Origin: Elusimicrobia bacterium GWA2_66_18 | Lineage (GTDB): Bacteria; Elusimicrobiota; Elusimicrobia; UBA1565; UBA9628 | Length of the DNA: 33,600 bases | NCBI GenBank assembly: GCA_001799675.1 | Contig: MGTX01000005.1 | Coordinates: 10,472-44,071 of the forward strand | Reading direction: 5' to 3' | Part shown: positions 25,287 through 32,132 of the stretch, one piece after another | How the letters are laid out: every line of letters starts with the position of its first letter | Numbering within the stretch: the first letter of the stretch is position 1 | Notes under the pieces: generated by a model | What the model was told of the DNA's origin: nothing | Seen by the model: only the letters and a program-made list of their open reading frames with translations | The model's database searches: none | Translations under genes and position numbers: made by a program

Positions 25287-25747
25287 GTCCGACCAAAAAC
25301 GTTTACTTTTTAAAGATTTCTTCGTTTCTCGACTTTTCCGGCAAACCGAATTTCCCGGATTTTTTGTCGAGATGCGTGTCGAAATGCGTCAGTTTTCCGA
25401 ATTGCGAACCGGCGGCAATCGGCTCTGAGCCGCATCGAATCAGGGCGAACACATTATGGCAGTTTAGCCCGACTTCCGCAACCATAGGGAATTGCCTGAC
25501 GCAGGAGTATGACGTAGCGGTGGATACTGACGCGCCCGTGGACGAGCAGGTCGCCCACACCGCCCACCGCCGCTTGGACATCGCCCCTGCGGGGGCGGAT
25601 CGTTCCGCCGACGTTCCACCCCGTATGCGGCTGCGGGGTCCGCGATGCCCACAGTACCCACCGCCGGGCGGCGGGATTTTCTTGCTTCCTTGCTGACGGC
25701 AGCCTTCCCGTCCTCTCCTCTGCCTGCTGCGGTCTTGTTTTTCATAA
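25287..25747. other. Gene-poor stretch between the tRNA and cassette B
   Basis: I see no convincing gene. Small ORFs on both strands lack ribosome-binding sites and recognisable motifs. The part next to the tRNA is unusually AT-rich and must hold the tRNA promoter. A tandem 12-base repeat with one mismatch occurs at 25366-25377 and 25378-25389. Further on are several GC palindromes: a hairpin at 25582-25597, a second (GGCGGA/TCCGCC) at 25594-25609, and a bulged GC hairpin at about 25658-25674 followed by ATTTTCTT that could end plus-strand transcription. Confidence 0.5.
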
Positions 25748-25963
25748 CCACCTCGCGCTCAGACGGCCAGGAGTGAGCGCCGCCGCGGCTCCGGCATAAA
25801 CGGTCAGTATTGGGAGGCGCTCACGGAGCTTTGCGGCAAGGTCAAGGCCGGGACTCTCATCGAGCTTCATTTCAACCAGAGCCGGCCGGTGAGTGCTCGC
25901 AAGAGCGAGGGCGGACGCCGGTTCAGGCGGCTTCTGCGCAAGCCGGACGAGGGACGGGCGTAG
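25748..25963 (+). pseudogene. Possible remnant of an unrecognised gene
   Basis: A 71-codon open frame after the stop at 25745, ending TAG 25961-25963, with no ATG and no ribosome-binding site. The C-terminal 55 residues look protein-like, with segments QYWEALTELCGKVKAGTLIE and LHFNQSRPVSARKSEGG and a basic end, whereas the first part is Arg-rich and unlike a real N-terminus. It converges on the cassette B kinase with 4 bases between the stops. It may be the tail of a gene cut off during an insertion. Family unknown. Confidence 0.3.
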
Positions 25964-25967
25964 AGCG

Positions 25968-28097
25968 TCAGCCCCAGGGAGGTTCTTTGCCGACCACCCC
26001 GCGCAGATGCTTGTAAGCGGCGAACTTCGCCGCTTCGTGTCCCGTCGCCAGGTATATCTCTTGGAAGCCTAATTCGTGAATCCTGAGAGATTCCTGGGCG
26101 CCGTTCACGTCGTCCGCCAGCTTGGCATCGACATAGACGGGAGTCTCCAGGCTAATGGCGGGAGCTTCGTTAAGGAACTCCACCACCGTCGAGAAAGACT
26201 TGAACTTCTTGTCTGACCGTGAGGCCGCCATTTTCCAGTTCATCCGCGTCAGAGGATCGTCGTCAATCAGTACCGCGTCAAGAAGCATGTTCTTCCCGAC
26301 CGGCCCCGGCTCGCTCGCGCCGGTTGGCGTCTGGACCCGGATGGGGACGAAGCTGGCCAGACCTTTGGGAATCATGCGGGCTTTGAGCCTCAAGCACTCT
26401 TCAAGGATCGCCTTCTCTTCAAAGCGGCTTGTGACCAGAATTGCCCGCGCTCCGAGTCCCAACTCTGCGATCAGCGCCAGGCCAGTGTCCTTGTGGCCTA
26501 ATAACTCATAGTCCATCAAGTAAACGGCACCTTGCGCCAGCGCCGTGTCGGCCTTCACCCAGTCGCGTAGTTCGGCGGGCGTCGAGAAGTGCAGCACCTC
26601 AAGGGGCTGGACCGTCGGGCGCAAGGAGTCGAAGCGCCCCTGCCAGACCTGGTGGATGCTCGTGTCGTCATCGAGCACGACCACGGGTCGCTGAGCGTCA
26701 AGTTCCAGAACGGAGATGAACCACTCCGGCGGGCGAGCTTTTGGAAGGCGCACGACTGCGGTCGTCCCCCGGCCCACTACGGACTGAAGCTCCAGGGAGC
26801 CGCCCCAGGACTCGACGGTGGTGCGGGCGTGGTAGAGGCCGAGGCCCGAGCCGCCCGCCTTGCCGTGGGTCTCGCCCCGTTTGCCGAGCTTTGCCAGTAT
26901 CTTGGGAGGGATACCCGGGCCGTCGTCCTTGACCGTGATGATGATGGACTCGCCAGCCGCCGCGGCGAGGGTCAGGGTCACGCTGCCCGACGCCCCCAAC
27001 GCTTCGACGCTGTTGTTGACCAAGTTGGAGAGGAGCCGCTTAAACTCGCGGGGTTGGACGCGGGCGAACAGGCCATAGGCGGAGGCGTCTAGGCGGGCGT
27101 CGATCTCGACGCCGAGCTTGGAGCGGAACGAAAGGCGCTTCTCCGTGACGAGGGGCTCGATGAGGCTGGAGAGAAGCTCGACGGAGGGGGCCGCGTCTTG
27201 TGCAGCGGTCTCTGCGGCGGAATCCTTGCCGTCAGTGCGATTCTTCTCGAGGAGGTTGTTGGCGATGTCTCGGATGCGGTTAATCGAGCTGCGCGTGATC
27301 ATCCGCTCTTCTTCCGGCAATACACGAAGGTGGTTCAGAAGGGATTCCAGCGCGGCCAATGGGGAGCGGATGTCATGCGCCACCTGCGCGGCCAACTGGG
27401 CGACTGCCTCGCGTTGCGCTCCCGCTACCAACTCTTTCTGATATTCGACGATGCGTGCCGCGAGGACCTTCATACTTTCCTGCAATGTCCCGACCTCTTG
27501 TATCGCCGTGCGAGGTCCGTCGCTGCGAAGGATGGCCCCAACGTCTCCCGACGCCAGAAGTCGGGAGATGTCGGAGATCGGCGCCGATACGTTGGCGCTG
27601 ATGACACGCGCAACGATAAAGTGGATTACCCCCAGAACGAAGATCGCCATGGCGAGCAGAAGCCCATACTTCAGCTTCGCGGCACCAAGAAGCGAGGTTG
27701 AGTATCGGACGCGCAGAACGGACGCCTTCTCTTTGCCCGACTCATCGAAGTAGATCGGCGATTCGATCAGCACTCCTTCCCGCCGAGAGGATTCCCACGG
27801 CCCGCAGAGCGGGTGGCCATTCAGGTCCAGGAGTTCGATCGACTCCACGGGCTGCGTGGTCTTGTACAGTTGGCACCGACCGTAGACTGCGGCATTCGCG
27901 CCCATCAGGAGATCCTGGGAGATCGTGTCAACGAACAGCTTCTGCGAGGAATGCAGGTGTTCCCCGAAAGATGTCTGGATCGCGCTGAAGATGATGTTGC
28001 CGGCCAGGAGCGCGAAGCTTAGAAGGATGAGCATCCCCGGGATGAGGCTCCGCAGGAAAATGACGCGGGAGAGAGGCCGGGCTCGTCCTTGCACCAT
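25968..28097 (-). CDS. Hybrid sensor histidine kinase with two receiver domains, cassette B
   Basis: A 709-residue membrane kinase. Helix 1 (about 13-40), periplasmic sensor (about 41-142, with Cys75 and Cys98), helix 2 (about 143-165), HAMP-like linker (about 166-220), dimerisation domain with phospho-acceptor His241 (AQVAHDIRSPLAAL), ATPase domain with N-box LLSNLVNNSVEAL, G1 DDGPGIPP and G2 GGSGLGLYHA, receiver 1 (about 471-582, acidic DDD 477-479, phospho-Asp529 in YLMDYEL, Lys578), receiver 2 (about 607-706, DDD 612-614, Asp657 in YVDAKL, and a VGKEPPW end). No DNA-binding or other output domain follows. The start at ATG 28097 overlaps the upstream stop (TGATG); the ATG eight codons earlier would overlap more. 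Close paralogue of the kinase at 1-1716. Confidence 0.94.
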   Translation of the reverse strand: MVQGRARPLSRVIFLRSLIPGMLILLSFALLAGNIIFSAIQTSFGEHLHSSQKLFVDTISQDLLMGANAAVYGRCQLYKTTQPVESIELLDLNGHPLCGPWESSRREGVLIESPIYFDESGKEKASVLRVRYSTSLLGAAKLKYGLLLAMAIFVLGVIHFIVARVISANVSAPISDISRLLASGDVGAILRSDGPRTAIQEVGTLQESMKVLAARIVEYQKELVAGAQREAVAQLAAQVAHDIRSPLAALESLLNHLRVLPEEERMITRSSINRIRDIANNLLEKNRTDGKDSAAETAAQDAAPSVELLSSLIEPLVTEKRLSFRSKLGVEIDARLDASAYGLFARVQPREFKRLLSNLVNNSVEALGASGSVTLTLAAAAGESIIITVKDDGPGIPPKILAKLGKRGETHGKAGGSGLGLYHARTTVESWGGSLELQSVVGRGTTAVVRLPKARPPEWFISVLELDAQRPVVVLDDDTSIHQVWQGRFDSLRPTVQPLEVLHFSTPAELRDWVKADTALAQGAVYLMDYELLGHKDTGLALIAELGLGARAILVTSRFEEKAILEECLRLKARMIPKGLASFVPIRVQTPTGASEPGPVGKNMLLDAVLIDDDPLTRMNWKMAASRSDKKFKSFSTVVEFLNEAPAISLETPVYVDAKLADDVNGAQESLRIHELGFQEIYLATGHEAAKFAAYKHLRGVVGKEPPWG

Positions 28098-29653
28098 CAG
28101 GGCGCCTCCGGGGCTTCCCAATAAATCCCGCGCAACTCCGCCTCGAACCGATAGTTCGTGTCAGGAATGTGCAGGCCCGGGGCGCACAACATCGGCAGAC
28201 CGACGTTGAAGAGGGGAATCACATACCACTCATCTTCGAACGTGCGAAGAGCCTTCGCGTAAAGGTCCAAACGCGCTTTAGAGTGCGTCCCTGCCGGAAT
28301 CCGCCGCAGGGCCTCCAAGAGATCACGACTCGGCTTGAAATCTGCCGGGAACAGCCTGCCCGGGTGAAGATAATCCATGAAGCCGTCTGGATCCGGGAAG
28401 TTGCTCATGTAGGGAATCGAAATCAGGTCATAGTCGCGCGAATCCAGCATGGGATGGAAGTTCTGCGGCGTCAAGGCTTCAAGAGCGACCTCCAGCCCTG
28501 CGCGCGCAAAGGCGCCTCTGAGTTCGGCAAGAGCTTCGCGCGAGAAATATGTCTCTCGCAGCATGATGCGAAGCTTCCGGTCTCCTGCGCCATGATGCCA
28601 CTTCTGGGCAAATGCCTCGGCGGTCGTCTCCGGGAACGTCCGTTCGTAATACCCGCGCGGCATGATGCCCATTGGGATGAAATACGGCGTGAACTCCTGC
28701 GAGGCGACACGAAACCGTCGCTGCTTAAAAATCGAATAGATGAGACCGGCGAGGCCGCGGCGGAATTCCCGGTCCTGCAGCAGGGGATTCCGGGGAAGCA
28801 GGAACAGATGAATGAAGACCAGGCTTTTCGTCTGGATCAGCCGCACGCGCCCCGTCGGCGGCGTCGAAAATGCGTCGACGGGAGGAACTCCCATTGCCAT
28901 ATCCGTCTCGCCTGAGGCGACCGCGCTGACCATATGGGGAAAATCAGCATCCTGGCGGACCATGAAACCCTGCATTTTTGCGGCGCCATCGTGATAGCGT
29001 GGGTTTCGCTCGAGACGCCATCCCTTCTCCTGCGCGAGGTGGTGGTGCACCATAGCGCCGGATCCGATCATGCGCCCATCAACTGCCGCCGCCCGCGAAA
29101 GCACCGAATAGCCGGGCATCGTCAGAACCGACAAAAAGGAGGCGTAGGGCGCTTTCAGTTTAAAACTGACGACCCGCTCTCCCTCGACGCGAATGCCCGA
29201 TGGGGTTGCCCCCTGCGGCAAATCCGCGGCACCTTCCAGAATGTCTTTGAGCTGGGACGCCACGGCCGACTTGGACCCCGGCCAGAAGTGGCGAGCGAAG
29301 CTGTACGCGACGTCCTTCGCGACGACCTTTGTGCCATCGTGGAAAAGAGCCTCCGGTTTCAACTCGAAGCGATAGAGCGTCCCGTCCTGCTCGACGTTCC
29401 ACCTCTTCGCCAGCGAGCCGACGAGCCTCCCGGCGTCGTTGAAGCGGACAAGGGTATCGAACACCGTTTGAAGAAGAAGGAAATGCTGGAAGTTGCTCGC
29501 GGCCACGGGATCGAGCGTCTCCGGGAGTTGCGAGACGGTGATGTTCACCTCAGACTTCCGCTTGCGCTCAACGACGCCGGTACGCTCTTCGGCGTGAACG
29601 AGCCCGAGCATTTGCGTCACCAACGCCAGCCAAATCAGCGCGCGCATGCCCAT
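28097..29653 (-). CDS. Oligopeptide-type solute-binding protein (SBP_bac_5), cassette B
   Basis: A 518-residue exported protein. The chosen start ATG 29653 (or 29647, two codons later) gives a clean Sec signal, RALIWLALVTQMLGLVHA, cut before EERTG; it is not a lipoprotein. The mature part begins VNITVSQLPETLDPVAASNF, the classic opening of DppA/OppA-type receptors, and continues with DGTLYRFELKPEALFHDGTK and VVAKDVAYSFARHF. Longer in-frame starts upstream lie within the dehydratase gene and would bury the signal. It overlaps the dehydratase 3' end by about 19 bases and is coupled to the kinase by TGATG. No permease or ATPase is present, so a receptor role for the kinase is more likely than uptake. 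It differs clearly in sequence from the cassette A binding protein. Confidence 0.9.
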   Translation of the reverse strand: MGMRALIWLALVTQMLGLVHAEERTGVVERKRKSEVNITVSQLPETLDPVAASNFQHFLLLQTVFDTLVRFNDAGRLVGSLAKRWNVEQDGTLYRFELKPEALFHDGTKVVAKDVAYSFARHFWPGSKSAVASQLKDILEGAADLPQGATPSGIRVEGERVVSFKLKAPYASFLSVLTMPGYSVLSRAAAVDGRMIGSGAMVHHHLAQEKGWRLERNPRYHDGAAKMQGFMVRQDADFPHMVSAVASGETDMAMGVPPVDAFSTPPTGRVRLIQTKSLVFIHLFLLPRNPLLQDREFRRGLAGLIYSIFKQRRFRVASQEFTPYFIPMGIMPRGYYERTFPETTAEAFAQKWHHGAGDRKLRIMLRETYFSREALAELRGAFARAGLEVALEALTPQNFHPMLDSRDYDLISIPYMSNFPDPDGFMDYLHPGRLFPADFKPSRDLLEALRRIPAGTHSKARLDLYAKALRTFEDEWYVIPLFNVGLPMLCAPGLHIPDTNYRFEAELRGIYWEAPEAP

Positions 29654-30762
29654 CGGTGGCGCTGATCCTCTCCCCAGGAGACCGCGATGTGTTGATCGGT
29701 GACGGATAGGGATGCGCCAGCGTAAGACGCCTCCCCGCGCCCCACCCCCGACAACATCCGCGCGATCTGTAAGGTGCCCGCTCCCAGGAGGGTCTCTCGA
29801 TGCCTCCACGCTATACGCCCATCGGCCCCAAGCTCTCTTATGATCTCTAGCGCCGGGAACTCCGAGGGATCCGGTGAAACGGGAGCCGAGGCGCCCGTCC
29901 AATCTCGCGAGTTCTTTTCGAGCCAGCGCTGCTCAAGTGACGCGGCCTCGCGGAAGAAATACGGCACATCGCCGCGCGAGAGTTGAGACATCTCGCTTGG
30001 GAGGAGCCCCGGTCGCAGTGTGTCTGGAAGAATGACGCTATCGAGGACGGAGCGGTACGCCGCGGTGTCCCTCAGAATGACGCGAATGGGCCACCCCAGG
30101 ATTCCGGGCTCCGCGATAAGCGTCGATGAGACCGAATGCTCATGCCGGGTCAACGCCAGCATCACACCGATGTATCCGTGCAATGTGGCTGCGACGAAGC
30201 CGGCTGGGCGTCCCGCCTCATCGAGAAGCTCCTGGAATCCGGCAAGCCCGCAGCGCCGACCTGCTTCATCAGGATATCCGATCAATCTGGACTGTGCTGG
30301 CAGCTTGTAGTCAAAGAACAGACATTCGATGTCAACGGGAGCACATACTGGCCGGCCATCGCCGAGCGTGCCGAAGGCGATGTTTTGTCGATGCATGTCG
30401 CCCATGCCGAACCATGAGACCAGCCCGATGACCGCGCCGATTCGAGCGCAGGCCGACTCCGTGAGCAATAAGGCTCCGGGGCTCCACGCAAGTTGATCCA
30501 CGTCCCCCGAGAAAACCATCTCGGCCCCGCGCCTGAATGATAATGTTGGGAAGAGTTCAAACGGGTCTGGAACGTTGTCTGCTCGGAATATCCTGCTGAG
30601 TTCTGCCCTCAGGGAACTGTCGCCAAGGAATAGCCGCTCCCACTCGACACATCGAGGCTTTTCGATTCTTCCCGTCGGTCCGAGGGCTACGCGCCGACCG
30701 AAGTTGTGGGGGTCACCCGTCGGGGTCTGCGGTAATGGACCGTCAAATAATCGACGGGGCAT
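29635..30762 (-). CDS. Stand-alone LanM-type lanthipeptide dehydratase core (DUF4135)
   Basis: A 375-residue protein matching the kinase-like core of class II lanthipeptide synthetases, which phosphorylate and then dehydrate Ser/Thr. Catalytic positions known from CylM all have counterparts: GDPHN (Asp17, His19), IEKPR (Lys35, Arg37), GMGDMHRQN (Asp122, His124, Asn127), PVDIE (Asp144, Glu146), and Arg227...Thr233 in IRVILRDTAAY for phosphate elimination. GDVPYF (264-269) is another family block. Missing are the N-terminal part of normal LanM and the whole LanC-like cyclase with its zinc site: 375 residues instead of about 1000. The start at ATG 30762 follows GGAGGT at ideal spacing. It lies 60 bases after the 25-residue peptide gene. 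Family call is firm; activity and substrate are inference. Confidence 0.88.
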   Translation of the reverse strand: MPRRLFDGPLPQTPTGDPHNFGRRVALGPTGRIEKPRCVEWERLFLGDSSLRAELSRIFRADNVPDPFELFPTLSFRRGAEMVFSGDVDQLAWSPGALLLTESACARIGAVIGLVSWFGMGDMHRQNIAFGTLGDGRPVCAPVDIECLFFDYKLPAQSRLIGYPDEAGRRCGLAGFQELLDEAGRPAGFVAATLHGYIGVMLALTRHEHSVSSTLIAEPGILGWPIRVILRDTAAYRSVLDSVILPDTLRPGLLPSEMSQLSRGDVPYFFREAASLEQRWLEKNSRDWTGASAPVSPDPSEFPALEIIRELGADGRIAWRHRETLLGAGTLQIARMLSGVGRGEASYAGASLSVTDQHIAVSWGEDQRHRWACAR

Positions 30763-30822
30763 CGCACCTCCAGCCTCGAAACGGCAACGGGCGATACCCC
30801 GCAAGAGACAGCAGACGACGAC

Positions 30823-30900
30823 TCACATCGTGTCGGTCGTGAACAGAACGTCAGAACCTGCTTCCACGTCGCTCAAGTCGATCCACTGAAAGTCAGACAT
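30823..30900 (-). CDS. 25-residue peptide gene upstream of the dehydratase, candidate precursor
   Basis: ATG 30900 is preceded by AAGGGGGG (30912-30905), a strong ribosome-binding site at 4-base spacing. The peptide begins MSDFQWIDLSDVEAGSD and ends VLFTTDTM. The acidic first part with DLSDVEAG recalls class II leader ends (LSxxELxxVxGG), and the last ten residues hold Ser/Thr acceptors but no Cys, consistent with a dehydratase that has no cyclase partner. It could equally be a translational leader peptide. The gene lies 10 bases after the 43-codon ORF and 60 before the dehydratase. Confidence 0.5.
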   Translation of the reverse strand: MSDFQWIDLSDVEAGSDVLFTTDTM

Positions 30901-30910
30901 GTGACCCCCC

Positions 30911-31042
30911 TTATTGCGCACTGTATGTTGATCTTACCAATGATACACTGCGGATTGACGTTGCTCCAGGGCCGAACGGCCCAATCGCAATACCCAGAAG
31001 TCCCATCTCCGGCTTCCGATACTCCGGTTCCAGACGTCTCAT
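30911..31042 (-). CDS. 43-residue peptide with YxxPxMxxLG leader-like motif, candidate RiPP precursor
   Basis: ATG 31042 lies 11 bases after the SnoaL-like stop. The peptide starts MRRLEPEYRKPEMGLLGIA, where Tyr8, Pro11, Met13 and Gly17 reproduce the YxxPxLxxxG pattern known from leaders of lasso peptides and related RiPPs. The C-terminal 17 residues are rich in Ser/Thr (ATSIRSVSLVRSTYSAQ), with no Cys. No clear Shine-Dalgarno precedes it, so translation would depend on coupling. It ends 10 bases before the next peptide start, and its stop TAA touches that gene's ribosome-binding site. The frame could be open by chance in a 150-base gap, so confidence is moderate. Confidence 0.45.
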   Translation of the reverse strand: MRRLEPEYRKPEMGLLGIAIGPFGPGATSIRSVSLVRSTYSAQ

Positions 31043-31053
31043 ATTATCGGCGC

Positions 31054-31401
31054 TCAGAAGAACCATACCCGTGAGATCAGGCCGTCCTTGACCTCATAGA
31101 TCGCCAGCGCATCGCGTGCGCCCTCGGCGGCCAGCCCCGTGATCTTCTCGGAGATTGCGACGAAATCTCCTTTGACGATGCGTGCGTCGACAGCGCAATG
31201 TAGAGCGGAATTGGCAGCGAAGAGCTTCGCGAAGCCCTCGCGTATCGCCCTACGGCCACGCGCGACCACGACCCCTTGTGAAGGGCGCTCGATGACGGCA
31301 TCCTCGTGGTAGGTCGAGAGGAAACCTTCGAGGTTCCGCGCGTTATAGAACTCCCCCTGCCGCATCACCACGGCTTCTGGACCTATCGCGGCATCGCTCA
31401 T
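31054..31401 (-). CDS. SnoaL/ketosteroid-isomerase-like (NTF2-fold) protein
   Basis: A 115-residue protein with the cone-shaped NTF2-fold pattern: an N-terminal helix ending FYNARNLEGFLSTYHEDAVI, ERPSQGVVVARGRRAIREGF, and a C-terminal strand pair AIYEVKDGLISRVWFF. Members include isomerases, hydrolases and small-molecule binding proteins; nothing here fixes the reaction. The start at 31401 overlaps the SDR stop (ATGA). It is third in the run of minus-strand genes leading into the peptide ORFs. A longer start at 31467 would lie inside the SDR gene. Confidence 0.82.
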   Translation of the reverse strand: MSDAAIGPEAVVMRQGEFYNARNLEGFLSTYHEDAVIERPSQGVVVARGRRAIREGFAKLFAANSALHCAVDARIVKGDFVAISEKITGLAAEGARDALAIYEVKDGLISRVWFF

Positions 31402-32132
31402 CGGTTGACCGTGCCTTCCGGCGGTTGGAGTTCGGCCAGCATCCCGTCCGCCGTCACGCAGTAGCATCGGCCTGCGCAGGACATGCCAGCAGTGACCAGC
31501 GCGACGAATTGCGGCCCAAGGGCGTCCGGGGACTTAAGCGTCGTCGGGTCCTCGCCGGGAGCCCACGCGGCGCGCATGCGCGTGCGGACCATCCCGGGAT
31601 TGAAGGAACAGACGCCGATGCCGGAGTCCTTGAGTTCTTTGGCGGCGACCTGGGTGAGGCCCTCCAGCGCGAACTTACTCACGGTATAGGCACCGCCCCT
31701 GGCGAAGCCGACGCGCCCGACCCCGGAACTCATATTGATGATGATGCCTGCGCGCCGTTTCAGCATGGAGAACTCGAGCGCGGCCTGGGTCGCATGAAAG
31801 ACTCCCTGGATGTTGACGTCGAGCACGCGCGCGAAGTCGGCCGCTGGGAACTCCGCCAACGTGACTCGGGGGCCGAGCACGGCGGCGTTGTTGACTAGGA
31901 TGTCGAGACGGCCGAAGCGCCGAACAGCCGCGCGTTCCGTGACGTCGCAGCACCGCGCCAGCACGCGCGCGCCCTGCGCCTCTGCCTCATGCGCAACGGC
32001 GTTGATCTCTGGACCGCGGGCGCAGAGGACGAGGTCAGCCCCCGCCCGGGCGAATGCCAGAGCCGCCGCCCGCCCGACGCCGAGGCTTGCGCCCGTCACG
32101 GCCGCAACGCAACCGGCGAGCGGCTTATCCAC
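31398..32132 (-). CDS. Short-chain dehydrogenase/reductase
   Basis: A 244-residue classical SDR. The cofactor loop is VTGASLGVGRAAA (about 13-25), the NNAA motif is at ILVNNAAVLGPR, and the catalytic residues are Ser in INMSSGVGR and Tyr-Lys in GGAYTVSKFALEG; the substrate loop PGMVRTRM follows. The GTG start at 32132 is preferred: it has GGGAGGT five bases upstream and overlaps the MFS stop by eight bases. The ATG at 32162 would add ten residues before the first strand and has no ribosome-binding site. The Arg in ARG after the second strand suggests NADPH. Substrate unknown. Confidence 0.9.
   Translation of the reverse strand: MDKPLAGCVAAVTGASLGVGRAAALAFARAGADLVLCARGPEINAVAHEAEAQGARVLARCCDVTERAAVRRFGRLDILVNNAAVLGPRVTLAEFPAADFARVLDVNIQGVFHATQAALEFSMLKRRAGIIINMSSGVGRVGFARGGAYTVSKFALEGLTQVAAKELKDSGIGVCSFNPGMVRTRMRAAWAPGEDPTTLKSPDALGPQFVALVTAGMSCAGRCYCVTADGMLAELQPPEGTVNR

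Noticed and set aside
25464-25751. 95-codon minus-strand ORF in the gap
   Set aside because: Made of Arg/Pro/Gly-rich sequence across GC palindromes; no domain or conserved pattern visible.
29635-30804. Longer dehydratase starting at ATG 30804
   Set aside because: No ribosome-binding site there, whereas ATG 30762 has GGAGGT at ideal spacing and keeps every family motif.
30969-30982. GGGCC/GGCCC hairpin as a terminator between the SnoaL-like gene and the peptides
   Set aside because: No T-run follows on either strand and it lies within the 43-residue ORF; at most a weak attenuator.
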